Assembly (NCBI GenBank): GCA_014799925.1
Contig: JAAVHC010000062.1
Span: 1-33,095, forward strand
DNA length: 33,095 nt
DNA from: Oscillibacter sp.
GTDB lineage: Bacteria > Bacillota > Clostridia > Oscillospirales > Oscillospiraceae
Reading direction: 5' to 3'
Each line of letters opens with the position of its first letter. Position 1 is the first letter of the stretch. The translations under genes were made by a program, and so were the position numbers. Of this stretch, positions 23,085-30,894 are shown piece after piece. Under the pieces are notes generated by a model that made no database searches, was not told where the DNA came from, and saw only the letters and a program-made list of their open reading frames with translations.

Positions 23085-23418
23085 CCCTCTGCGGACGGAA
23101 AAAGAGTTGTACTTGGAGCAGTTCCCGGAAATAATAAGAAAAAAGGAAGCGAGGGCGGGGAACGCAGGGCAAGGCGGAGGACACGGGCGGGCTGACGCCC
23201 GTCAAGGACGACAGCGCGGCCATGCGTTTTCTGGACCGCTGAACTTTCCTCAGTATTTTTGGGTGCTGCTCTAAATACCGACTATTTGGAGATTTACAAT
23301 TCCCCGGCGTTTTTGAGCACGGCGGGGTATTTTGCCGCGCCTTTCTCCGGGAGGCCTTCCGCAGCAAAGATAGCCGTCTCTGCGCTTTGAACGATTTCAG
23401 CAATAGGAAGAACCGGAA
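23085..23418. other. Gene-free stretch, possibly a worn gene remnant
   Basis: No gene can be supported between the helicase promoter and the ROK regulator. A short hairpin ACGGGCG/CGCCCGT lies at about 23184-23203. Plus-strand codons up to a stop at about 23242 read like a C-terminal tail ([15 protein letters not shown]), which may be the end of a deleted gene; this is too short to identify. Confidence 0.4.
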
Positions 23419-24540
23419 TCAAACAGAATCCAGGAAGGAACGGACAAAGGGGATCGCCGCTCCAGTAGCGATAATATCATCCTCCTGCACTCCCAGGCGC
23501 AGAAAACTTTCACTTTCTGGGAAGGCCGTCCTGGTCTGTACTGCCGCGAACAGCCTGTCTAAATCGTCCTGCGTCAAATAGGGCGCGATGTGCCCGCCCA
23601 ATACGATCGTACTGTCCAAAACCATATGGAGATTGTTCAACGCTATCGCCAGCCAATCAATATACTCCGCCCACCGCAGGCAGTGCTCCGCTGTCCCTTC
23701 CCGCAGCAGCCGGAAGAAGTCTGGCAGGGTTTCCCCGCTATGCAGCAAGGCGTCCGCCGAGCAGTAGCGCTCGACACAGCCCAGCTTTCCGCAATAGCAA
23801 TGCCGTCCATCTTTCTCCAGGGTCATGTGCTCGAATGTCCCTGTACGCCCGGTACGTCCCCGCTGGATTTTTCCGTTCGATATAATTGCGCCGCCCAAGT
23901 GTTCTCCCAGAGACAGATAGATAGCGTCCGTCAATTCCGGGTGCTTCCACAACTCCAGTTCGGCGGCGCACTCGGCATCGTGAACGAAGCGAACCGGATA
24001 GGGCAGCCGGTCTGCTGCCGGCGTTACTGTTAAACCGGTGCAGTCCAGAATCTTTCCATAAAGCATCTCATGTCCATTTTCCGACACAAGCCCCTGCATC
24101 CCAAGTCCTGCGCCCAATACATCTTCATTGGAAACGCCGGCATTACCCAGAACATCCTGAATCAAATCAGAAATATCTCTGAAATAAGCGTCCTCCTGAG
24201 AAAACGCCAGGGGACGCTCTTTTTTTGCGATCACCGCGCCATACAGATCAATGACCACGGCAGTCACGCGTTCCGGCAGCACCTCCACGCCTGCCGCCGC
24301 CCGCGCGGACACCCTCGGTGCGTAAGCCGCGGCTTTACGCCCGATGCCGGAGGCGAGCTGTCCCTGTTTTTCAATCAGCCCATCCTCCTCCAACACGGTC
24401 AAATGCTGGGTAACAGTAGGCAGGCTCATTTGAAGGACAGCGGCGATCTGCGATTTTGAGATGCGCCGCTCCTGGTAGATCAGACGGTAGACGTCGGAAT
24501 AATTCTTTTTACGGATATCGTTCATCGAGATTTTTTCCAT
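23419..24540 (-). CDS. ROK-family transcriptional repressor (NagC/XylR type)
   Basis: A 373-residue regulator: N-terminal winged helix (SDVYRLIYQERRISKSQIAAVLQMSLPTVTQHLTVLEEDGLIE, about 15-60) joined to a ROK sugar-binding domain. The ROK zinc motif is intact in HCYCGKLGCVERYC and the C-terminal glycine motif is seen in VLGGHIAPYL. Proteins of this plan bind DNA without sugar and release it when the inducer binds. An ATG at 24567 lies inside the operator and has no ribosome site; ATG 24540 follows GGGTGAG and is preferred. It is divergent from the dehydrogenase-transporter operon, and near-identical palindromes lie at both promoters, so it most likely controls that operon and itself. Inducer, probably a pentose, pentitol or ketose, is inferred from neighbours. 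Confidence 0.9.
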   Translation of the reverse strand: MEKISMNDIRKKNYSDVYRLIYQERRISKSQIAAVLQMSLPTVTQHLTVLEEDGLIEKQGQLASGIGRKAAAYAPRVSARAAAGVEVLPERVTAVVIDLYGAVIAKKERPLAFSQEDAYFRDISDLIQDVLGNAGVSNEDVLGAGLGMQGLVSENGHEMLYGKILDCTGLTVTPAADRLPYPVRFVHDAECAAELELWKHPELTDAIYLSLGEHLGGAIISNGKIQRGRTGRTGTFEHMTLEKDGRHCYCGKLGCVERYCSADALLHSGETLPDFFRLLREGTAEHCLRWAEYIDWLAIALNNLHMVLDSTIVLGGHIAPYLTQDDLDRLFAAVQTRTAFPESESFLRLGVQEDDIIATGAAIPFVRSFLDSV

Positions 24541-24563
24541 AGCGGGCTCACCCTTCCGGAAAT

Positions 24564-24579
24564 TCATTTTATAAAATGA
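24564..24579. promoter_or_regulatory. Operator of the ROK repressor, site 1
   Basis: TCATTTTATAAAATGA is a perfect 16-base palindrome at the predicted start site of the repressor's own promoter, just touching the -10 box. It differs in one base from site 2 at 24742-24757. Confidence 0.75.
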
Positions 24580-24607
24580 GTGTATCCTATTTGCCTGAAA
24601 AAAGCAA
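24579..24607 (-). promoter_or_regulatory. Promoter of the ROK repressor gene
   Basis: TTGCTT (24607-24602) and TACACT (24584-24579) with a 17-base spacer on the minus strand; the operator begins at the edge of the -10 box. Confidence 0.7.
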
Positions 24608-24693
24608 CCCTTCCTTGTGCATATTTACAGGAATGTACGAAAAATTGTGCGTTCTTCACAAGAAGCCACCCATTTATTCGGCTATTCTGCGAA

Positions 24694-24722
24694 TTGCAAA
24701 GGCAGCGCGGCGGTGTTATTAT
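24694..24722 (+). promoter_or_regulatory. Promoter of the dehydrogenase-transporter operon
   Basis: TTGCAA (24694-24699) and TATTAT (24717-24722) with a 17-base spacer; the expected start is near 24729, some 13 bases before operator site 2. Confidence 0.7.
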
Positions 24723-24741
24723 ATAAACACATTACAGAAAA

Positions 24742-24757
24742 TCATTTTATATAATGA
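24742..24757. promoter_or_regulatory. Operator of the ROK repressor, site 2
   Basis: TCATTTTATATAATGA, one base different from the perfect palindrome of site 1, lies between the predicted transcription start and the ribosome site of the dehydrogenase gene, a position suited to blocking elongation. Confidence 0.75.
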
Positions 24758-24783
24758 AATAATAAAATCAGGAGGAACACACT

Positions 24784-25560
24784 ATGGGAATCATCGAGAA
24801 AATGAGGCTGGACGGCAAGAGGGGCTTTGTGACCGGCGCGGCCAGGGGCATTGGTAAATGCACCGCCACCGCCTTCGCTGAGGCGGGCGCGGACGTCGCC
24901 ATCGTGGACATGGACCTGGAGACCGCCGAGGTCACCGCGCGGGAGATCGCCCAGGCCACCGGACGCAAGGTCATCGCTCTGAAGTGCGACGTAACCGACG
25001 AGGCGCAGGTACAGGCTATGGTGGACGCGGTGGTCGAGCGGCTGGGCGGCCTGGATTTCTGCCACGCCAACGCGGGCATCTGCATCAACGCGGCAGCGGA
25101 CGAGATGACCTACGCCCAGTGGAAGAAGAACATCGACGTGAACCTCAACAGCGTCTTCCTGACCGACACCATTGCGGGCCGGTACATGCTCGCCCACGGC
25201 GGCGGCTCCATCATCAACACCGCCTCCATGTCCGCCCACATCGTCAACGTGCCCCAGCCCCAGTGCGCCTACAACGCCTCCAAGGCCGGCGTCATCCAGC
25301 TGACCAAGTCTCTGGCTGTGGAGTGGGCCAAGCGGGGCGTCCGGGTCAACAGCATCAGCCCGGGATACATCGGCACCGATCTGACGCTGTCCTCCGAGAC
25401 CCTCAAGCCCCTGATCGCCCAGTGGAACGCCATGGCTCCCATGGGCCGTCTGGGCAAGCCCGAGGAGCTGGAGTCCATCTGCGTATACCTGGCGGGCGAC
25501 ACCAGCAGCTTTACTACCGGCGCGGACTTCGGACTGGACGGCGCGTTCACCTGCTTCTGA
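24784..25560 (+). CDS. Short-chain dehydrogenase/reductase, likely polyol or ketose type
   Basis: A 258-residue classical SDR. The NAD(P) motif TGAARGIG is at 17-24, with aspartate VDMD after strand 2 suggesting NAD preference, NAG at 96-98, catalytic serine in INTASMSAH (about 148), and Y163/K167 in YNASK, then SPGYIGTDLT. The MSAHIVNVPQPQCAYNASK stretch resembles sorbose reductases and arabinitol or xylitol dehydrogenases. AGGAGG precedes ATG. It is the first gene of an operon with a xylulokinase remnant and a GPH sugar symporter under a ROK repressor, which fits oxidation of a pentitol to xylulose or a related ketose. Exact substrate is not settled by sequence. Confidence 0.9.
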   Translation: MGIIEKMRLDGKRGFVTGAARGIGKCTATAFAEAGADVAIVDMDLETAEVTAREIAQATGRKVIALKCDVTDEAQVQAMVDAVVERLGGLDFCHANAGICINAAADEMTYAQWKKNIDVNLNSVFLTDTIAGRYMLAHGGGSIINTASMSAHIVNVPQPQCAYNASKAGVIQLTKSLAVEWAKRGVRVNSISPGYIGTDLTLSSETLKPLIAQWNAMAPMGRLGKPEELESICVYLAGDTSSFTTGADFGLDGAFTCF

Positions 25561-25576
25561 TAGAGGGGAGCGGACG

Positions 25577-26124
25577 GTGAATTATTTGCTTGGTACGGAT
25601 ATTGGCGCCGCGGGTACGAAAACGAGCTGGAGCTCCAGGCGGAGCGCGAGGGCGGTCCCAACGCCTGTGACGTACTCAACGAGCAGGCGGCCAGGCTCCC
25701 GGCGGGCAGCGAGGGACTGATCGTCCTGCCCTGCTTCATGGGCGGGCGCAGCCCCGTCTGGGATTCCGACGCAAAGGGCGCCATCGTCGGTCTCTCCCTG
25801 GCGCACACCAAAGCCCATCTGTACCGGGCCTTCCTGGAGGCGGCGGCCTGCTCTCTGCGGGACGCCATGAACGCCGCGGGAGAAAATCCGGGTCAATACA
25901 TCCTGCTGGCCGGAGGCGTGACAAAATCCAGGCTGTGGCGGCAGATCTTCGCGGACGTTACCGGCTATCCGGTCGTCTGCCCCAAGAGCGGCGTGGGGGC
26001 CAACATGGGCGACGTGATGCCGGACCCGGCCCGCCATGCCCGGTATGACCGCTGCTTCGCGGCCTGCAAGTCCATCTACCGGCACTTGAAAGACGATATG
26101 AAGGCGCTGAGCGCCATGAGCTAA
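25577..26124 (+). pseudogene. Xylulokinase (FGGY kinase) with large internal deletion
   Basis: A GTG start after GAGGGGAGCGGAC opens the typical FGGY kinase N-terminus NYLLGTDIGAAGTKT, but after 16 codons the frame no longer fits. The next phase (from about 25615 to the stop at 26124) encodes the C-terminal FGGY domain: NACDVLNEQAARLPAGSEG, LPCFMGGRSPVWD, GLSLAHTKAHLYRAFLEAAACSLRD, ILLAGGVTKSRLWRQIFADVTG. About 300 residues with the N-terminal domain and catalytic aspartate are missing, and a second gap removes the GDALLAGVGxG stretch after GVGANMGDV. Normal length is near 500 residues. The product cannot be an active kinase. Either a true deletion in this strain or a local assembly collapse would explain it. 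Confidence 0.88.
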
Positions 26125-26135
26125 GGGAGGTTTTT

Positions 26136-27515
26136 ATGAAAAGTAAATGGGGTAAGCGAATCGGCTACGGCATCGGCGACCTGGGCTGCAATCTGGTATT
26201 CAGCACCATGTCCTCCTACCTGCTGATTTTCTACACCGACGTCTTCGGCATTGCCGCGGCGGCGGCCGGCACCATGATGCTGGTCACCAAGCTGGTGGAC
26301 GCGGTCACCGACACCATCATGGGCATGATCGTGGACAAGACCCACACCAAATGGGGACAGGGACGGCCTTACTTCGTCGTCGGCGCGGTGCCCTTCGCGG
26401 TATTCACAGTGCTCACCTTTATCGTCCCCGATCTGAGCGAGGGCGGCAAGCTGGTGTATGCGTATATCACCTACTGCCTGCTGTGTACGGCCTACACCGT
26501 GGTCAACATCCCTCTGAACACTATCGTCCCCCGGCTGTCCGCCGACCCCAATGAGCGGAACATCCTGGTGACTACCCGTATGGTCTGCGCCCTGCTGGGT
26601 ACTGCCATCGTTATGTCCATCACCACTCCCTTTGTCAAGTTCGTGGCCGGCATCGTGGATCCTGGACTGAGTGATCCCTTCAAGAGCCCCAAAGCCTGGG
26701 TTATCGTCATGGGCGCGTACGGCATTGCCGCCATGCTGATTTTCTTCCTGACCTTCGCCAGCACGGAGGAGGTTGTTCCTCCTTCCGTGGAGAACTCTGA
26801 CGGCTCTCTGCTCAACAACATCAAGGCTATGACCGGTCAGGCCTGGATCGTGATGGGCCTGAACTTCATGTACTTTGCGCTGTACGTGGTGCGTTCCACC
26901 ACCGTTATCTACTTCTTCAAATATAACCTTCAGCGCGAAGATCTGGCTACGCTGGTGGGCTTCCTGGGTATCCTGTCCGGTCTGCCCATGCTGCTGTGTC
27001 TGCCCAGGCTGGAAGAGAAATTCGGCAAGCGCAACATCCTGTTCCTCTCCACCGGACTCTATCTGGCGGGCAGCGTGCTGATCCTGCTCTTCAAGACCTC
27101 TGTGGCGATCCAGCTTACCGCGCTGGTGATCACCGGTCTGGGTATTTATGGTATCTTCGGCACCATCTTTGCCATGCAGCCCGACGCCATCGACTACTCC
27201 GAGTGGAAGAAGAACCGCAGCATCTCCGGTACCATCGCCGCGTTCCAGGGCCTGTTCGTGAAGGCCGCCATGGGTCTGGCCAGCTGGATCATCGGCCTGT
27301 ACCTGGGCATGAAGAACTACGACGGCGCTGCCAGCACCCAGACCCTTGAGGCGCAGGGCGCGATCCAGGTCTGCTATATGTGGATTCCCATCATCCTGTG
27401 CGTACTGATTATCGTGCTGAACGCCTTCTACAAGCTGGACGGCTGCGCCGATGAGATGCGCGTGGAACTGGACGCCCGCCGCAAAAAAATGCAGAGACCG
27501 GCAGGCAGGCAGTAA
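26136..27515 (+). CDS. GPH-family sugar:cation symporter
   Basis: A 459-residue transporter of the glycoside-pentoside-hexuronide family (MFS_2), with about 12 membrane helices. Family features: the N-terminal GYGIGDLGCNLVFSTMSSYLLIFYTDVFGI, the loop DTIMGMIVDKTHTKWGQGRPYFVVGAVPF containing the conserved D-x-T-x-x-x-G-x-x-RP pattern, and PDAIDYSEWKKNRSISG in the second half. It imports a sugar or polyol with Na+ or H+. A GGGAGG ribosome site lies 11 bases after the kinase remnant's stop. With the dehydrogenase it would take up a polyol or pentose; since the kinase gene is broken, phosphorylation must come from elsewhere or the pathway is decaying. Confidence 0.92.
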   Translation: MKSKWGKRIGYGIGDLGCNLVFSTMSSYLLIFYTDVFGIAAAAAGTMMLVTKLVDAVTDTIMGMIVDKTHTKWGQGRPYFVVGAVPFAVFTVLTFIVPDLSEGGKLVYAYITYCLLCTAYTVVNIPLNTIVPRLSADPNERNILVTTRMVCALLGTAIVMSITTPFVKFVAGIVDPGLSDPFKSPKAWVIVMGAYGIAAMLIFFLTFASTEEVVPPSVENSDGSLLNNIKAMTGQAWIVMGLNFMYFALYVVRSTTVIYFFKYNLQREDLATLVGFLGILSGLPMLLCLPRLEEKFGKRNILFLSTGLYLAGSVLILLFKTSVAIQLTALVITGLGIYGIFGTIFAMQPDAIDYSEWKKNRSISGTIAAFQGLFVKAAMGLASWIIGLYLGMKNYDGAASTQTLEAQGAIQVCYMWIPIILCVLIIVLNAFYKLDGCADEMRVELDARRKKMQRPAGRQ

Positions 27516-27575
27516 CCTTTTGACTTCTGCCCGGCAAGTCAGGCGCTCTTTCTCAACCGCGTCGACTATACAAAT

Positions 27576-27634
27576 GCTCCCCATAGCGTAGTTTGCAGAG
27601 TTTTTATCCTCTGCTTGTCTACTCTACGGGGAGC
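27576..27634 (+). terminator. Terminator of the sugar operon
   Basis: A long imperfect stem (27576-27600 with 27609-27634; GCTCCCC/GGGGAGC at the base, TAG, GTAG and GCAGAG pairing higher) 60 bases after the transporter stop, followed by ATATCAAATTTTT. Confidence 0.75.
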
Positions 27635-27699
27635 ATATCAAATTTTTGCTGAACTCAAACCAGGGACCGAGGGGATCGCCGCCCCGGTCTTTCTGCTGT

Positions 27700-28113
27700 C
27701 TATTCAGAAAACGCCTTGCCCAACTCGATGAAACATCCGTTCAGGACGTGGACCTTTGCCGCATCCTCTTGCCCATAGTCTTCACAGGGCAGTAAAAGAC
27801 CATTTGTAAGCGTGAGAACCTGTAGCGGCTTACTGTCAGGATCAACAATCCGGTATTCCCGGACCCCGGTCCGCTGGTAAAGTTCCAGCTTTACAAGCCT
27901 GTCATGCCGCCGAGAAGGGGGGACAGGATTTCAATAACCAGATCTGGAGCGCCCCTGCGTCCGTGATTGTCCAGCTTGTTGCTATCACACACCACAGTGA
28001 TATCCGGTTCAACCATCGTGTCTGCATCCTCCTCGGAATCCCGCCGCTGGGAGGAGACAATTTCGTCTGTCAGGTCTGTGAAACGAAAGGCGCGTTCCTT
28101 CGGCGGGATATAC
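27700..28113 (-). pseudogene. Uma2-family (DUF820) endonuclease-like gene, frameshifted and N-truncated
   Basis: The minus strand encodes the core of a Uma2-type restriction-endonuclease-fold protein: DTMVEPDITVVCDSNKLD, GRRGAPDLVIEILSP, then after a frame change HDRLVKLELYQRTGVREYRIVDPDSKPLQVL and a stop at 27702. The phase change is located at a run of six C (about 27920); one more C would restore SPSRRHDRL, the usual SPSTxxHDR pattern of the family. The N-terminal third (normally LIDGxxYxM) is missing and a stop lies directly upstream. Uma2 genes are numerous in Firmicutes and of uncertain function. Its start abuts the polysaccharide deacetylase stop. Confidence 0.8.
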
Positions 28114-28124
28114 TGCGCAAAATT

Positions 28125-29564
28125 TTAGTTATTGACACCATGATGCGCCGTGGGGCTGTTCTCGTCCAGGGCCCTGAACGTATACCCATTCCGCAGCCCC
28201 CACTCGATAATCTGGGGGACGGCGTCAACACTGAAGCTCTTGATGTCATGCTGCAGGACAACGGACGCGCGCTTTCCGCTGCATCCATTGATCACATTGT
28301 CGACGACTACGCTTGTCTCTGTCGTTCCGCCGCCGTCCGTGCTGGACACGTTCCAGTCAAAATAATGGTAACCATCTTCCTCAAGAGATTCCGTCAGAAG
28401 AGACATGATCCCCTTGCAGTACTTCCTGCTGACCGTGTTGGAACTGCCCCCGGGGAAACGAAACAGGGTTGTCGCCTCCCCGGTCTGCTCCACAATGATC
28501 TCCTGCATCTTATTCAGATCGTCGTAATAGGCCTCCTTGCTCGCATAGACGTCGGAGTAGCTATGGGAGTAGGTGTGAATGGCAATCGTATGACCACGCC
28601 TGTAAGCCTCGCCGATCATATCCCTGTATTCCGGGTATCCGTTCGTGACAAAGAATGTCACTTTCACGTTATATTCATCCAGAATATTCAGCAGCTTCTC
28701 CGTATATGGGCCGGGGCCGTCGTCAAACGTCAGATAGATGACCTTATCGCCGCTGTTGTTCGACGGATTGTCGAGCGGGGACGCAACGGTCACGGTCCTC
28801 TTTGCCGCGGTCTGGTTTCCGCCGTGGTCCTCAACGGTATAAACGACCTCATACACCCCGGGCTTCTGGCTGTCAATCTGATGCTCCACAACGACCTGGC
28901 CAGTCAGGTCTCCGTCAACCTGATCCGCGGCCGTATAGCCCGGCTCGTTATAAGCCTCGCCGACCTTCAGCGTCATATGCTCCGACCCGATTAACGTGAT
29001 CACGGGAGGTTCCGTGTCCTTATAGCGGATGATCCGCTCCGCGGTCGCGGTATTGCCGGAGGAGTCTGTTACGGTATAGATCACCCTTCCATTCTCTTCC
29101 CTGCTCTCTACCTGATCCGCGACGTCCCCGTCGACATTATCCATCGCCCTGTACCCGCACTCCTGAAACGGCTCGCCGGGCAGAGTCAGCTCCGAGTCCT
29201 TCTGCTCCGCCAGCTCAATCACAGGCGGCTCCCGATCGACAACCACCACCGTTCTCTCCGCGGTCGCTTTTTGAAACAGGAAGCCGGCCTCGTAGACGAT
29301 CTGATAGGTTCCGACCTCATTCCTCACATCATTCTGGATGACGCTTGGACGGATGGAGAATAAATCCTGACCAAAGAGTTTCTCCGCCAGCTTGCCGGCT
29401 GCGCCCTCTTCCTCGTATGTCTCACCGTAGTTAATCTCCACCCGGTCGCTGCCGTTCAACGTGATAACCGGTTCCACATCGGCGAGAAACCATACGCAAA
29501 CCGCGGCGGCAAGCGCGGCGGACGCCAACAGTATGCCAATTCTTTTCTTTCGCAAAGTAAACAC
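28125..29564 (-). CDS. Membrane-anchored polysaccharide deacetylase with Ig-like (DUF5011) repeats
   Basis: A 479-residue exported enzyme. A short basic start (FTLRKKR) and one uncleaved-looking hydrophobic helix (about 8-27) anchor it. Then come three bacterial Ig-like DUF5011-type domains (EPVITLNGSDRVEINYGETY; PPVIELAEQKDSELTLPGEPF; PPVITLIGSEHMTLKVGEAYNEPGYTA), each ending in a VYTVxDxxGN-like strand. The NodB/carbohydrate esterase 4 domain fills about 275-479: LTFDDGPGPYT, the metal pair HTYSHSY, RFPGGSSN, DWNVSSTDGG and VVLQHDIK. It would remove acetyl groups from peptidoglycan or an exopolysaccharide outside the cell. Start: GTG 29564, six bases after GAGGTG; another GTG at 29573 lies within that ribosome site. 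Confidence 0.92.
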   Translation of the reverse strand: MFTLRKKRIGILLASAALAAAVCVWFLADVEPVITLNGSDRVEINYGETYEEEGAAGKLAEKLFGQDLFSIRPSVIQNDVRNEVGTYQIVYEAGFLFQKATAERTVVVVDREPPVIELAEQKDSELTLPGEPFQECGYRAMDNVDGDVADQVESREENGRVIYTVTDSSGNTATAERIIRYKDTEPPVITLIGSEHMTLKVGEAYNEPGYTAADQVDGDLTGQVVVEHQIDSQKPGVYEVVYTVEDHGGNQTAAKRTVTVASPLDNPSNNSGDKVIYLTFDDGPGPYTEKLLNILDEYNVKVTFFVTNGYPEYRDMIGEAYRRGHTIAIHTYSHSYSDVYASKEAYYDDLNKMQEIIVEQTGEATTLFRFPGGSSNTVSRKYCKGIMSLLTESLEEDGYHYFDWNVSSTDGGGTTETSVVVDNVINGCSGKRASVVLQHDIKSFSVDAVPQIIEWGLRNGYTFRALDENSPTAHHGVNN

Positions 29565-29608
29565 AATAAACACCTCAGCACAGTTTTCGCTTGAATAGAC
29601 TATTAAGC

Positions 29609-29637
29609 ATTATATCATATCCCCCGATTTCCCGCAA
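29609..29637 (-). promoter_or_regulatory. Promoter of the polysaccharide deacetylase gene
   Basis: TTGCGG (29637-29632) and perfect TATAAT (29614-29609), 17 bases apart on the minus strand, 45 bases before the GTG start. Confidence 0.7.
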
Positions 29638-29673
29638 TACGGTGTGTCGAATTTCGGGGTAACGGCATTTGAA

Positions 29674-29720
29674 CTTAGAACTTATCCCCGTTCATCGCTG
29701 ATTTGTGGATAAGCTCTAAG
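29674..29720. repeat. Imperfect inverted repeat at the edge of the mobile-element remnant
   Basis: CTTAGAACTTATCC (29674-29687) and GGATAAGCTCTAAG (29707-29720) pair at 13 of 14 positions around a 19-base loop. It marks the boundary between the deacetylase upstream region and the integrative-element remnant, and might be a deletion scar or a worn element end. Confidence 0.45.
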
Positions 29721-29918
29721 ATTACCTGTCAGCCGGTCCAGCCAAAGGAGCAGATGCCGGAGATGGTAAAGAATATGGCCAAAGCCGCCGTCGAGGAGCT
29801 TTTGGAAGGGAAGACTCTCGTACCTGTTGAGGAGCGGCCACAAGAAACACAGACAGGCCCAAGCGACCAGGACGTTGACGCGATGCTGGCCGGTCTCAAA
29901 CTTTTTGATCTTATATAA
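29703..29918 (+). CDS. Small helical protein or protein fragment of the mobile element
   Basis: An open frame of 72 codons from a TTG with no ribosome site. The latter part (QMPEMVKNMAKAAVEELLEGKTLVPVEERPQETQTGPSDQDVDAMLAGLKLFDLI) has a natural amino-acid mix with two amphipathic helices, and it ends just before the excisionase, so it is more likely the truncated C-terminal end of a larger protein of the integrative element than a complete gene. I do not recognise the family. Confidence 0.4.
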   Translation: MWISSKITCQPVQPKEQMPEMVKNMAKAAVEELLEGKTLVPVEERPQETQTGPSDQDVDAMLAGLKLFDLI

Positions 29919-29924
29919 CCGACT

Positions 29925-30131
29925 GTGAACGAAATAAGCCAAATCCCGTTTTGGGAGCGATATACATTGAGCATTGAAGAAGCTGTACAGTATTTCCGGA
30001 TTGGCGCGCGTAAACTCCGACAAGCCATTAGTGAGAATAAAGATGCGGATTTTGTGCTCTGGAACGGGAACCGAGTGCAAATCAAAAGGAAATTGTTTGA
30101 AAAATTCATTGATCAGAGCAACTGCATTTAA
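29925..30131 (+). CDS. xis: Tn916-type excisionase
   Basis: A 68-residue protein matching Tn916 Xis in length and pattern: [27 protein letters not shown], then [26 protein letters not shown]. This winged-helix protein bends the element ends and directs the integrase towards excision. The start is GTG, with no clear ribosome site, just after the preceding open frame; in Tn916 the same gene lies directly before int, as here. The frame is intact, but its partner integrase is broken, so excision by this element alone is unlikely. Confidence 0.85.
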   Translation: MNEISQIPFWERYTLSIEEAVQYFRIGARKLRQAISENKDADFVLWNGNRVQIKRKLFEKFIDQSNCI

Positions 30132-30165
30132 TTTCAAAAGTAGCTGAAACCTTTTGGCTTGAAAC

Positions 30166-30194
30166 TTGCAAAAAGGAATCTGATGTGGTAAAAT
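30166..30194 (+). promoter_or_regulatory. Promoter between xis and the integrase remnant
   Basis: TTGCAA (30166-30171) and TAAAAT (30189-30194) with a 17-base spacer, 41 bases before the integrase start codon. A short AATCTGA/TCAGATT dyad spans the -10 region. Confidence 0.55.
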
Positions 30195-30235
30195 AAAATA
30201 CTATGTCAGATTTCTTTTCCAGAAAGGGAGTCGCT

Positions 30236-30630
30236 ATGTCAGAAAAACGCAGAGACAGTAAAGGTAGAGTTCTACGAAACGGAGAAAGCCAGCGTTCAGA
30301 CGGGAAGTATATGTTCCGCTACACTGAATAGTACCGGTGAAAGGCATACAGTGTACAGCTGGAAATTGGTGAGTAGCGACAAGCTGAAGGAGGGACAGCG
30401 TGACTCGCAGGCATTGCGGGATATGGAAAAACGCATACGGAAGGATTGCATCCGGGGTTAATCCGACAACCGCGCAGAAAGCGCATTCCATTATTTATCA
30501 GCTGTTTGAGAATGCTGTGATGGATAATATCATCCGTGTGAACCCTGCGTCAAATGCGTTCCGCAATTTCTGTAGGACCGCGGAATTGAGTCCTGCCTGC
30601 AGGGAGCCGTTGACTATCATGAGAGCATGC
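30236..30630 (+). pseudogene. Tn916-type tyrosine integrase, decayed
   Basis: ATG 30236 follows AAAGGGAG and opens MSEKRRDSKGRVLRNGESQRSDGKYMFRYTE, the N-terminal arm-binding domain of Tn916-family integrases, then hits TAG at about 30329. In the next phase the homology goes on: ERHTVYSWKLVSSDKLKEGQRDSQALRDMEKRIRKD. After about 30450 it jumps to a later part of the core-binding domain (TTAQKAHSIIYQLFENAVMDNIIRVNPASNAF). The catalytic domain with the Arg-His-Arg-Tyr residues is absent. The full protein would be about 400 residues. So this is a frameshifted and internally and C-terminally deleted remnant of an integrative conjugative element. Confidence 0.85.
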
Positions 30631-30894
30631 TGATGGTGTAGGGCATCCGGCATTATTTGGCATAGGTTCTCAAAAGTTCGCAGACCGCCCCGTTCAAAAC
30701 CGCGCAGCCCCACAGCCCCAACGGTTTCCGGGTTTTTGTGGTGTAAAAAGAAACGTCCCCCGGTTTTACACCAATTTTTACACCAATTCAATGAGAAATT
30801 ACGCCAGGATTTGAGAAGATATGAAAAATACGAAAACCGCGAAACCGTTTCGCTGCAACGCTTTGAGAAGATTTGAGAAGAAAGGGGTGGTTCT
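30631..30894. other. Repeat-rich stretch between integrase remnant and smc
   Basis: No gene is seen. TTTTACACCAATT occurs twice in tandem (30764-30776 and 30776-30788) and its core occurs inverted as TGGTGTAAAA at 30739-30748. TTTGAGAAGA occurs three times (30810-30819, 30862-30871, 30872-30881), the last two directly adjacent and ending at the smc ribosome site. A small dyad GCGAAA/TTTCGC lies at about 30838-30852. Such arrays next to an integrase gene are what arm-binding sites and attachment cores look like. Confidence 0.55.

Noticed and set aside
26121-27584. Open frame of 487 codons antisense to the GPH transporter
   Set aside because: Rich in His, Gln and Asp and runs through the transporter; the sense strand encodes twelve membrane helices.
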